Of a DNA stretch of 64,000 nt, positions 23,985 to 34,850 are shown one piece after another (within the stretch, counting starts at the first letter, position 1; each line of letters starts with the position of its first letter). Both the position numbers and the translations under genes were made by a program. Source of the stretch: Spinellus fusiger (lineage: Eukaryota; Mucoromycota; Mucoromycetes; Mucorales; Phycomycetaceae); assembly GCA_025094145.1 (NCBI GenBank), contig JALLLS010000006.1, positions 682,001-746,000 on the forward strand. The letters are read 5' to 3'. The notes under the pieces were generated by a model. The model ran no database searches, was not told the origin of the DNA, and worked only from the letters and a program-made list of their open reading frames with translations.

Positions 23985-25600
23985 AGATTCCGAAGTAGCA
24001 TTGTAGGGGACCCTATTTTCAGTCTCAAGTGGTGATGAGAAAGTCCGCATGGGTTGTTGTCTTTGGCTTCAACCAAAGGAAGTCCGCATGGTTCAAAGAG
24101 TAAACAAAGTCTGATCTTTATTTACTCTTTTGCACTTGTTTTATAATTTTCTAATTGATACTACATAATAATTATAATAAAAAAGCCCTCTCTTGCTAAA
24201 GTATCATCTCTTAGATACATACCTTGTTAACTAACTCTTCTTCTATTGTGTGGTCCCTTTTAGGTAGTCTGTGTTTCTATTGACGGGGATGATGGATATC
24301 TCTATCTATGGCAAGTGATTATCCGCTTGGGTTTATGCTGGAGATACTCTGCTGGAAGATCCATGGCATCTAATTTATCTGTGAATGCTTTATCACTACT
24401 GTGAAAACTAAAGCCTTCTCCAAAAGGAATTTTGTCCATAATTTAATCATTGATCTGAGGTACTATTGCTACTGATAACCCACAACAGTAAATATAGAAG
24501 TATTTGTACTTTAAATAACTCACACACTATTTATAAGATTATATGGTCAATTTTCCATATATCTTTATAGTATCAGATCATTCAAGTAACCTAAAGATAT
24601 AACAAAAGCAGTTGAGATACATCAAGAAAATTCAGATACAACAGCTCTACTTCAGACATACTAATTATGTTTTATTAACAAACTCTTTATTATCCAATAT
24701 TTAATTCAATAATCTGTATCATCAGATATTTAAATGCATTTGGTAGATATATGACATGGATTAAGAATAACAATAATGCTTCTCTGTATAACATCAGAGT
24801 GTTTTGGTGTAAGTATAGCTTTTGTAGTTACTTGGTCTCTTGTGTATGATGGCAGTGTGTCATTTTCAGGATGTAACATGCTACCATGGATTGTATCTGT
24901 TAAATTATTCATTTCATGGTGTGTTAGCATCATACCATCAGGAACTCTGATCAATTCTGAGTTTCCTACTGTCTGAACGCTTCTATTGCCAACATCAAGG
25001 AGGTGTCTTGAGAACTGCTGTAAGGTGTTTGCAAGTATACTGTTTTCGGGTGATATGGCTTGCTCAATATGTGTATTCACAACTAACTTAAATATTTTTA
25101 TGAAGCTCCAAGTGGAAGATCGGTTTATACACTGATCAACACTATCCATCATACTTCCTTTGTGCACTACTGGAAGCACTTGGCAGATATCACCACCAAA
25201 TAAAGTAACTTTGTCACCAAAAGGTACGAATCCTAATGTAGGCTGTTGAACTTTCATGATATCTCTGAAAGATCTATTCACTGCATCAAATACACTACGA
25301 CTTAGCATAGATACTTTATTCCAGACTATTGATTTTGTAACCGTTTTTTTACAGACTGCTAACTGTTAGTCTCTCGTTTTTAGTGTATAAGATCTAAGGC
25401 AACAACATCTTGTATACTGCTTAGTATGTCTCTTCTCAGTGTGTCTTGTTTATGCCATATATAGTTTAGGTAACCTTGCTCAACGTTAGCATATACTCTA
25501 TACTGATAAAAGAGCTTTCCAAATAAATGCAAGTGGTTGGAGTAATTTCTGTACATCAATCTGAAGTAGTAGTGTTTCACTGTGCTTATCTTGAAATTTT
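23985..25600 (-). pseudogene. Helitron Rep/Pif1-helicase remnant
   Basis: In minus-strand order: 25380-25580 carries a Rep-region motif (LFGKLFYQYRVYANVEQGYL, then QDTLRRDILSS). 25340-24730 carries Pif1-like helicase motifs (VSMLSRSVFDAVNRSFRDI, TLFGGDICQVLPVVHKGS, AILTPKHSDV). About 24480-24380 gives FHSSDKAFTDKLDAMDLPAE, and about 24060-24000 gives LKIGSPTMLLRNLDPK. The order matches a Helitron protein. The long Rep-helicase linker is deleted, the Walker B acid pair reads NK rather than DE (WNKVSML), and stops and insertions interrupt it. It is a rolling-circle transposon fossil. Confidence 0.75.
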
Positions 25601-25989
25601 GGTTATTGACTGAACAAATATTTATAGTCCAATCTAACTATCCTATAAGAAAAAAAGTACATAACTCATAGGATTGTATGACTGATTCATTTCACTCATT
25701 ATTTGGACATCTGCAATGAGTTTGCGCAAATAGCCATAATTATAACAGCTTGTATATCTATTTTGACGATGGCTCACTCAAATAATGCTATTGGGTATAT
25801 GATTATGATTAACATACTTGTTCAAGAAAGTGTTAATACAGCCACACTCAATTCAATTGAATACCTTTGAGTATGAATATCAGGATGAAATAGATAGGAC
25901 ATGTTCAACATTAAATAAAACACTTTACATTTGATTTAAAAGCTTCATACTTAAGCTCAACAAAGCTTAATATCTTTAATTATAGAAAA

Positions 25990-26845
25990 TAGAATAATAA
26001 TACAGTTAATATTTTGTATGGCCTTCTTTGGCATCAATGACATCCTGGCATCTGTCTGTCATGCTCTGAACTCATCGTTGTGCAAGTTCAATACTAACTT
26101 TCTACATTGATAATAGATACCCTTCTTTCTTCAATTCATATTTCCAAGGCGTATCAGACATGTTCAATTGGGTTCAATTCAGGGATTTGTGTAGGCTAGT
26201 AATCAAAGAACCCTAATCTGATGTGTCTCTTTTCACCATCCAGCATAGGCCCCAATATGACGGTTAGCACCCTCTTCTTGTAACAGAAACTTTCTGTTTT
26301 CTTTCTGATACAATTTCATGAACCAAGGATGGAATCCACTAACTAAAACAATGATGTATTCGTCTTGGTTTACAGTGCTATCAACAACGATTAATGAGCC
26401 AACTCAATCCACCCAAAAACAGCTCTAAAACATTACAACATTACCACCAAACTACATTGTTGGAATAATAGGGTTATAACTATACCGTTCTCTAACTATT
26501 TTAATGACACAGGCATCTCTATTGCTCTTTTTCATAATGTATGTTGACTCATCAGACTAAATGATACCTCTCCACTGATCACTTGTCCAACTGGCATGTT
26601 CCTTAGCCCAACAAAGCTGTTTCTCTTTGTGTGTTTTTCAGTGAAGGCTAGCTTGTGGTCTACAGAAAATGATCCGAACCTTAACTGATTGCAGTAGCTG
26701 ATAAGGGTGTTTCTACATACATCCACCTCAAACTTAAACATTCCCAATTTCAGTTGATTGTATGAGGCAAATGGATCCTTTCTAATAACATCTTTCCATG
26801 TGTCTTAAATCCATCTCATTCACTTTTTAGGGTTTTCAATGATTC
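25990..26845 (-). pseudogene. Tc1-like transposase remnant (DDE domain)
   Basis: On the minus strand, with several stops: KEHASWTSDQWRGII, SDESTYIMKKSN (first Asp region), YNPIIPTM followed by FGGNVVMF, and a later decayed IEPN with RLGNMN-like tail. This is the Tc1/mariner order D-D-E with the ...SDE-x-x-F/Y and GGxVM motifs. In-frame stops make it non-functional. No clear TIRs were found around it. Confidence 0.7.
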
Positions 26846-27600
26846 TCCAAATGCAATAGTGATCCACACTCTTTGATGTTTTTAACACTACTTTAAACTA
26901 TAGGCTTTATTTCAATCACACACACAATCACAGCCAACTCTATTCCAGTCATAAAGAGGCAACAAATACCCTATCATCTTCCATATTTTGTCTTTTCCTA
27001 TTCTCCACAAATGTAATATTCTGAATATCCATCTGAAATACTGTGTTGACCTAACACTATTGAGAAAGAACAGAGCTCCATACAATAGAAATAAGTCTCT
27101 CTTTTCCCTTTTATCATCATGCTTCCAAACAAATATTAAATAATAAATTCAATAAATGTGACTGTGCATTGTCCATCAACCAATCAATGTATAAATATAA
27201 GAGCACATAACGCATTTGACAGAAGAGTGAAAGGATGATAAAACATGACAATGAAAGATTACTTAGCTAGCTAGCTTCAAGTACATATTAAAAAAAACAA
27301 AAAATCCGAGCATTACAGCTACTTTGACCAAAAAGAATTTAAAAAGGCCAAGCCAAAGAGTAGATAAGAGACAAGGAGCAGTAAAAGTTGATGTAATAAA
27401 TGATACATTACAATATAATGTTCTTCATTTTAATTTCATCATTGAAGTCAAGAGATAGTTTGTATCCTCATCATTGAAAAGTCCATGGCCTTGTATATAA
27501 ATACATACATACATATATATATATATTATATAGAGTATGGTTTGTTGGGATACACAGAAACACACACAAATAACAAGGGGTTCTTGTTTAGGAATGAGAT
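26846..27600. other. AT-rich spacer
   Basis: No gene recognised. An AT/ATAC microsatellite lies at about 27496-27532. Confidence 0.5.
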
Positions 27601-27634
27601 TATATGAGAGAAAGAAAATAGTGCCATAGAAGAA

Positions 27635-28789
27635 CTATCCACTGTATCTACAAAGAATATTTTTAGGCATAAAAATCCAATACACATAAACCACTACTGA
27701 ACTAAGAAAAACAGAGTGTAGTAAAGACATAGCAAGAAAACAGTTCTCATTAATATATGACCCTAAACAGTCTGATGAGAGCAAAAAAATGGGCAAGGAA
27801 GTAGTGCTGTTTAGATAATCTTTCAAAGTGCAGAAAGAATTAAATACCTGACAATGATGACACCACTAGAAGCTGAGAGAAGTGTTTGATTATATATGTT
27901 AGTAACAGAATGTATATCTACAGGCAGTGTGAGCCTAGACTTGATAACAGTTGAGTAAATATTTATGGTAGACTGAGGCAGTAGAGTGCGTAAGACAAAA
28001 AAATAAACTAAGCTGCTATGCCTGTATTCAATAAATAAGGCTGCTAGTCATGGAGAGCATTAGAGTGTCATCACTAATGTCTTCAGTAGTACAGCTGCTA
28101 TAGAACATTGTTACAGGCTCAACCAGACTAAATAGCCCCTTATTGACCAAAACATCAACGTTTTTGCATTACAGGCTGAACTCTATTCTGTAATGAGATT
28201 GAAAGTGTAAGCGGCATTTACTATTATTCGCTGTCAATCATAGTCCAAAGCCTTTACAGATTATATTGGTGGAGAGTGTATTGAGTAAATAATACATACA
28301 CTCTTTAAATATTCTATTGTATGATTAGTATGTCCCCAGTAGTTATATATATAATATTTTGAAAAAAACTTGCTTGCCTTTTATTATTCTCTTGATAGTT
28401 TTAGACACTGTCATAGATGCCATATCAATAGGGTCTAAGGAGAAAAGGTAATAGCCTTTTAAAATAGGAAGACTACAATCATGAAGCAACTCACTTGTAT
28501 CTACCCCACAGAACAGCCACAATGCAGAGCCAGCTCCTACAACCCTCAAAGACCTGAAGATAGAGGGGAGCAGACGAGATATTTATACAGTTTAAAAGAA
28601 TAGCCAAGAATAGTGACAATAAGCCTTATGTTCTTAATACACTGAGATTGATAGGTCAAAGAACAAAATATTGCAGCCTCTTCACTCAACATACCATAGC
28701 CAATTAACTAAGAACTCTTTCACACCAGAAGAATTTAGACCATAGAGATATTCCTTTTAATATTAAATTTCATAGTCTTATGAATACCT

Positions 28790-28790
<1 letters not shown>
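27635..28790 (-). other. Possible multi-exon gene of unknown function
   Basis: Several minus-strand frames look coding but I could not join them. 28376-28552 follows a CAG acceptor and reads SLRVVGAGSALWLFCG, then SLPILKGYYLFSLDPIDMAS and TIKRIIKG. 27868-28022 reads LLPQSTINIYSTVIK and VDIHSVTNIYNQTLLSASSG and ends at a GT donor. 27635-27830 is hydrophobic and Ser-rich. An isolated YGLNSSGVKEFLVNWLWYV lies at about 28690-28750. No family was recognised. They could be a decayed gene or chance frames. Confidence 0.3.
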
Positions 28791-28824
<34 letters not shown>

Positions 28825-28825
28825 G
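28791..28825. repeat. (AAT)n microsatellite
   Basis: About eleven uninterrupted AAT units, directly after a potential CAG-type acceptor on the minus strand. Confidence 0.9.
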
Positions 28826-29098
28826 AATTAAAGAGAGTTTTATCGTCTTTTGATTCAGACAAGAGATGAGGATCTGCGACTTAAATAGGGACTACCGAAT
28901 GAAACACAGAAATCAATCATTGAAGATAGGAGCAAACGTGAATAGCTGTTATAGTAGTGGAATCAAGAGAAAGGTTTATTTTCTTATAAAAGTTTCTGTG
29001 TTTTGATTGATTTATTCTATTGATTAGTATCCATAATAAATCATTAGTTTATTAAATTGATCATCAGGCTGTCTTGGTAGCAGAAGAAGTGATTCATG

Positions 29099-29675
29099 TT
29101 ACTGGAAAGGGGCATTGACAAAGGAAGAGTCTATTCTGTAGTCCCACTGAGTGCATTGTCTTCTTTGTATTTCCTTCTCAGCCATCCCAGTACAGCCAGA
29201 GCACTTGGGTGTGAGTGTATGAGTTAGACAAATAAGCTGAACAGTGGGGGTTGGATACAGGGGTTTAACCTAAAATGAGACAGCTTTAATGAGTAAGACG
29301 ATTTCAATAAAGATGACACATAGAGAAACATACATGATTGTTCAATGATCCATACCGTATCTGGGGTGGATGTAGGAGTGACTGCAAAAGAAGATAGAGA
29401 TGAACAACACCAATCTCACTAATGCCTACAATGGTCTATACTGGTAAACTGTTCAAAGACACTCTTTATTTCTTAGAATTGATAGTGGTTCTCACCCTCC
29501 AATGTCATGGTGTTATTATTATCATCTATAGGCTTTATGATAAGGCAGGAATAGGGCAATGGAGTTCAGAAAAGAAAAAGGAACAGTAAAACACTGATAC
29601 TTTAATTTAACTGTATTTTATCATTTGTTCTATTGATTCACCTTGTTCATCACCAGGCCTTTTGGGACACTCCAT
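29099..29675 (-). CDS. Small unrecognised four-exon gene, 86 aa
   Basis: Exons 29642-29675, 29496-29525, 29356-29381 and 29099-29269 join in frame to 261 nt. Every junction has GT/AG with plausible pyrimidine or CAG/TAG acceptors. The protein starts MECPKRPGDEQ, has an Asn/Thr-rich segment, then KPLYPTPTVQLICLTH, KCSGC and QRRQCTQWDYRIDSSF, and ends NAPFQ. Five cysteines, including a CxxC, suggest metal or disulphide binding. I recognise no family. The phase-consistent splicing of two very small exons is the main evidence; the model could be partial. Confidence 0.45.
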
Positions 29676-29940
29676 GACAATTAAATGAATCCATAAAGAA
29701 TCAAAATGATAAATAAATAAATAAAAAAGTTATACTTATTGCAAGTACCAAAAATATAATTGTCATTTAGAATAGCACGCCAGCTATTGATCCATGCAGA
29801 TACTATATATTACAGAAACAATGCAGCAACATTATCAATCCCTGGTCATTTTCTAGTTCACATACCTCACCTAAATATTACTATAATTTCTTGGGGCTAT
29901 TGTACAGAGGATGATTCGATATCTCAATTGCCACATATTC

Positions 29941-29996
29941 CATAGTAGTTCATAGTAGTTCATAGTAGTTCATAGTAGTTCATAGTAATTCATAGT
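29941..29996. repeat. 10-bp tandem repeat CATAGTAGTT
   Basis: About five head-to-tail copies of a 10-bp unit, the last ones degenerate. Confidence 0.85.
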
Positions 29997-30564
29997 GAAT
30001 AGAGCCTCTTATCTAGAAGTGTTCTTGTTGCCTAACCTGCCATGTTCAGTTTCTTTCACCTATAAAAGTGCTTTCTTTGATTTAATAGATGGACACAGTA
30101 ATATACAGCCATCAGCCTATTAGCATGGCCCCACTACTATTGACAAGTGATTAGTTGTTCTTGAATCTAGTTTGGTTAAATTGTATAAGCTACAGGCACA
30201 TAACTTTGTTTTAAACTACTATTTTAGGTTGCCGTTTTAATCACCATGGATACCCCGCCATCTTATAAGTCCAAATCAAGAAGAAGAAAAAGAGATATGG
30301 CAGGGTAATGAGGAAGAAGACAACGCATTGTAAGAGGTCGGTTTTATTGCCATGGAGAGTACTATGATTGGATACTCTTTACAATCGCCGACAATGCTGT
30401 GCCTTGAATCCAATGCTTCTCATCTGCACTCACCACAGTCCATACTTTATAAGATACTCTGAGCCCATTTATAACCAATAAAGAGCCCTACAGACAGAAT
30501 TAATCAGCCTCCTCTTTATGTTGATCACTTGATATTCCATAAAAGATAAAAAGATCTTATCTCA
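29997..30564. promoter_or_regulatory. Upstream region of the adenylate kinase gene
   Basis: 568 bp with no gene identified. It contains an A/G-rich patch (30275-30330) and leads into the kinase start region. Specific promoter elements were not resolved. Confidence 0.3.
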
Positions 30565-31828
30565 ATGGAGAACCAAAATGAAATAAAAAGGCCAACGCTC
30601 TTCCGCCCCAACCAAATTTCTCGTCTGCTTCTTTTGCTCGTCTGCTTCTTTATGTTATCTGCGCTGTCACCTCTCAAACTCCTCTGTCGTGCCAAACCCT
30701 CCTCCCATGTGCGCCGTATCCATGACTGTGCCCTGAGTGATGCTCAGCCCATGAGAATTCTATTGCTGGGCAGTCCTGTAATGCACATTTCTCTATTCTT
30801 CTGTTGATGGGCTGTCGTGGATGGAATTGTAGGACTGACCCTGTTCTTTTTCTTTTTCTTTCTGCTGTTGATTCTAGGGTGCTGGAAAAGGCACTCAGTC
30901 TGAACGTCTAGTTAAGAACTTCTCGGTGACTCACTTGTCCAGTGGTGATCTATTGCGCAAACACATTGCACAACAGACCCCTACGGGCCGCAAAGCAGCC
31001 GAGAGTGTGGCGAGTGGAAGACTTGTACCAGACGAGCTGATTCTGGGCATTATCAACACAGAACTCTCTACTACACCCAATCCTGTAAGCCTATTCCCAC
31101 TCCTCTCCTACCAGCAAAGGAGAGAGTAAATAGTAAAGTAGCTCATGTGTGTGGCGTGTTTCTTGTATTTAGCACTGGCTGCTGGATGGCTTCCCACGTA
31201 CACAGACACAGGCACAAGCACTGGATGTCATGCTGAATAAGCGCAGACAGCCATTGAACCTTGTGATTCATTTGGAGGTACCAGAACAAGTGATCTTGGA
31301 GCGCATTATAAGTAAGTGCCGTTCCCTCGCTACAGCCGTGGTAGAATAGTAAGAGAGATGGAGGTGGGTAAGACGGGATACCCTACAATCTTACACCCTA
31401 TGGTATCAGATCGTTGGGTGCATGTTCCCTCTGGACGCGTCTACAATCTTTCCTATAATCCTCCCCGGGTTCCTGGGATGGATGATGTGACGGGTGAGCC
31501 ACTCTCCAAGCGCCCTGATGATTGTCCTGAAGTGTTCCAAGTGAGATTGGCCCAGCACAAGGCCATGACAATGCCACTGCTGGACCACTACAGTTCGATT
31601 GTAGCCAACCTAAAGGGCAACACAAGTGACGAGATTTATCCACAGATTGAGCGTGAAATTGTCAATAGGCTGGGGATTCTGCCTGGATCCCTCCCACCTC
31701 CTCCTATGTCTCTTTCCCAAGTAGTGTCCACACTCCACCAGCAACGACAGCAGAAAGTACAACAGACAATGATAAATAATGAGGCTGAGGCCCTAACTGA
31801 GACCCTTTCTGTGGGTGCAAGCCAATAA
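30565..31828 (+). CDS. Adenylate kinase, AK3/Adk2-like (GTP:AMP type)
   Basis: Four exons: 30565-30777, 30878-31084, 31173-31311 and 31410-31828. It transfers phosphate between nucleoside triphosphate and AMP. Seen: P-loop LLLGSPGAGKGTQ, AMP-site HLSSGDLLRKH and DGFPRTQ, LID-domain RWVHVPSGRVYNLSYNPPRV with DDVTGEPLSKRPDD, as in long, mitochondrial AK3/AK4/Adk2 enzymes. The catalytic core starts at Met 30751. In-frame upstream Mets at 30565 and 30652 would add 62 or 33 residues. The shorter extension (MLSALSPLKLLCRAKPSS...) is basic and could be a mitochondrial presequence. The C-terminal tail of about 70 residues beyond the LID/core is Gln-rich. The residue before the LID RW is Asn where Asp is common. 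Confidence 0.92.
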
Positions 31829-32731
31829 GAACCCTTTGCCATGTTCCTTACCAGCCAACCAAAGAGGAGAAGAGGAGAAGAAGAAGAGGGGGATGTTGAT
31901 GAAAAAAAAGGACCCTTATTTGATGGGGGAGGGTGCTATACTTTATGATGAAACAAACAGCAGCCAAATCAGAGGCCAGAAAAGGAAGTGTTATGTTATT
32001 TATGTGGGGAAGACAGCACTCTATATCTTGCATTTCTCCATGTCTGTTAGATAAGGGATACAGCTGTCCTTTTGCTAAACAATCTACTCATCTATACTTT
32101 CTATCTATCTACACTTTCTATCTATATACTTTCTATCTATATACTTTCTATCTATATACTTTCTATCTATATACTTTCTATCTATGTACTTTCTATCTAC
32201 AAAACAAACAAAGCAGGTCATACATGGCTTAAATATAATTAGGCTACCCATCCCAAAAGAAAGAAAAAAGAAACCTCTGTACATAGCACACAGCTCCATC
32301 CAATGCTGTAACACTTTCTCCTCTTCATTATTCATCACTACACTCTAATAAAATTGCCATTTTCCGAGAATAGCACACGAATTCTGACAAAGTGCACAAA
32401 GACATGGAGAAGAAATGACAGCTACACGTAAGAGTAATGTGGCTGTGATTGGCCTGCCATCATCCACTCTGTACCACCTGAATACAACCTCCCCTACACA
32501 TACACACATACACACACAGCCCTCCCTCCATTGGCCTGTTGTCCAAATTTACAGTCCTGACAACAGAGGGTTGGGTGTCACTGCTTTTCTTTGCACACAA
32601 CAAGACAGGCCTAGTAGGACCAATCATAGAAAGAATGACGTAGACTAATAGACCAGTGGCTTAACCTGCCTTTTTGATTCGTCTTTATTCTCCTTCTCCT
32701 TCTCCCTCCGTTTCCTACTTCTCATTGTACC
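31829..32731. other. Intergenic between the kinase and RRM genes
   Basis: No gene. It contains the kinase 3' end, the 15-bp repeat array at 32096-32198, and a C/T-rich leader (32685-32725) directly before the RRM gene start. Confidence 0.5.
32096..32198. repeat. 15-bp tandem repeat (CTATCTATATACTTT)
   Basis: Six to seven head-to-tail copies of a 15-bp unit with minor variants. Because 15 is a multiple of three it stays open in several frames, so predicted peptides over it are periodic artefacts. Confidence 0.9.
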
Positions 32732-34208
32732 ATGGACAGACCTGTGATTGATCCCCGCGGCTCGCCTTTACCCCCTCCTCCTCCTCCTCTCCAACCCTCC
32801 CAAACACCCTCTTCTGACTACCCACAGCCACTGAGACAAGAGCGTTCTCGTGACCGCTCCTTTTCTCCTCGTCGTCCTTCGCGCTATGAAGAACGCAGGT
32901 ACAGTAGAGACGATGATCGCTACGGTCCCAGTGCCAGTGCCAGTCGTGGAGATGACCGTGGTGGTTACTACCGACGAGACTATTATGACCGTGGTGGCTA
33001 CAGAGATGAGCGTGAATACCCTCGTTCTGACCGATACGAAAGAGGCAGTGGGTACTATGACCGCTATGACCGCTATGATGATCGTCGTGGGTACCGTTCA
33101 AGCCCTCCTCCTCGACCCAGACACTCCAGAAGACCTGTTGATAGGTAAACAAAAACAAAAAGGAGCACCTGCTGTTTGTTGTAGAGGAACAAAAAAAAGA
33201 AGATACAAAAAGATACAAACACATTTCTACACTAGGGGAAGCGCAGAAGACAGAAAAACATCCTCTACCTTGTTTGTGGGTAATCTTCCTTATGCTTATC
33301 AAGAACGCGATGTAAGTCATGGAATTACATGCCTAGTACAATGGACTGACAGAATGGAGGATCTTCTATGCATCCATGGCATCGATTTGTACTCTCTTCT
33401 AAACCAAGGTGGCTGCCATGTTTGAACGCTATGGTCGTCTTGTCAAGGTGACAGTACCTATGGATGTGTTGACCAACAAGAACAAAGGGTAATTATTACG
33501 CGTCTGACATAAGAAAATGAAAATAAAATACTCACCTTTATTTTACTTTATTTTTTCAGTTTCTCCTTTGTGGAGTTTGAAGATCGTAGAGACGCAGAAG
33601 ATGCTTTTGATAAGTTCCAAGGCTTCAGTGTAGAAGGACGTCGATTGAAATTGGACTGGTAAGAAGAAAAAAGAAGAAAAAAAAGAAAAAGAAAAAAGAA
33701 ATGGATTCAAACGAAGGGTGGTGGTGGTTCAATGGGATTGTTATTGTGATGAGAGAAGTATTTGACTTGTATATATATATATATTATCATAGGGACATTG
33801 GGTTGAGCAAAAAAGACAATTACCGTGCACCTCGCTATGGTGCTCCCTCAGGATCTCGCAATGAAGAAGCACCTTTGGAAGACGAACCTTCGCGTGAACG
33901 GTATGTGAAATAAAACCCCCTCCACCATAGGAAAATGCCATCCACACTCTTCTATAGTAAGCCTCTTTTCTCCCCCTTCCCCTTTCCACCAAAAAGAAAG
34001 AAAGAAAGAAAAAACAATGGGTTTCTGATGCAATTTCTTTTTCTAGCTCTCCTCACCCTCCTGCAGATCCTTGTAAGTTCATAGTGTCATTCGACCACGC
34101 TAGAAAGGAACCAACAAAGCTCATCCACTCTCTGCTGTAGATGCTCATCCGCCACCCATGGAATCGCGTGGTTACAGACGTAGTTCTCCTGATGTTTACC
34201 GTCGGTAA
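32732..34208 (+). CDS. RRM protein with Arg/Asp/Tyr/Ser-rich N-terminus
   Basis: Seven exons: 32732-33144, 33236-33311, 33409-33488, 33560-33658, 33793-33900, 34047-34072 and 34141-34208. After a proline run, residues ~35-138 are rich in RS, RD and DRY (SRDRSFSPRRPSRYEERR). A single RRM follows: RNP2 LFVGNLPYAY and RNP1 KGFSFVEFED, with GFSVEGRRLKLDW closing the fold. The tail is short and basic (SRGYRRSSPDVYRR). This architecture fits an SR-like nuclear RNA-binding protein involved in splicing or mRNA packaging. The exact orthologue is not assigned. All junctions are phase-consistent. Confidence 0.88.
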
Positions 34209-34850
34209 ATTCAGTGATCTACCCAGCACAAGGAGACATGGAGAATGAATGAATGAAAAGAAAGAGAGAGAGAGAAAATATAGTGGATTTAGATTTCTTG
34301 ATGCAGTCATTCCTAGTGGACACACTCACATACACACCATAACACACCATAACACACAAAAAAAAGGAGGACACAACAGCTATTTGAAGATGAATTATGA
34401 ACCTAAAATCTATTGGAACCCCATGGAAAGATCATTTTACAATGTGGAATGGCGACACTGTAGAAAGGAGAGAGTGGAGTAGAGTGGAGTGGGAAATAGA
34501 AAAGAGAAAAAAAAGTAACGCTTAGACGACGTTGGGAAGCACCGAGATGAGATGAGATGAGATGAAATGAGATGTTGATTTGTTGATCTATCTAAGACTG
34601 AGTGGAGAAGAGGAGAGAAGAAGAGGAATGAGTAGAACCTGCGTGGAAAGAGGAGGGGTTGTGATTTTTTTTTCTTTTTTTTTCTTTTTTTCTATCTATC
34701 TTTCTACTTTTCCTTCGTTTTACAGGTAGGTTAGGTGAGTCGACAGTGCATTTCAAGACAAGAGCCAAAAGACAGCTCTGAATATAAAGTAGGAACCCCA
34801 CTCAAATCAATGGAAAGAAAGAGAGAAAGAATAAGATACATTGGCTTGCG
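34209..34850. other. Convergent intergenic region
   Basis: 3' ends of the RRM gene (+) and the F-BAR gene (-). Simple sequence: CACACCATAA repeats at 34318-34354, GAGAT repeats around 34548-34575, and a T/C-rich run at 34666-34720. No gene. Confidence 0.5.

Noticed and set aside
24776..24976. 66-codon + strand frame
   Set aside because: Antisense shadow of the Helitron helicase remnant.
32096..32198. Tandem 15-bp units considered as a CRISPR-like array
   Set aside because: Units are head to tail with no unique spacers; the genome is eukaryotic.
32850..33425. 191-codon Met/Thr/Val-rich + strand frame
   Set aside because: Out-of-frame shadow of the Arg/Asp/Tyr-rich region of the RRM gene, running through its first introns.
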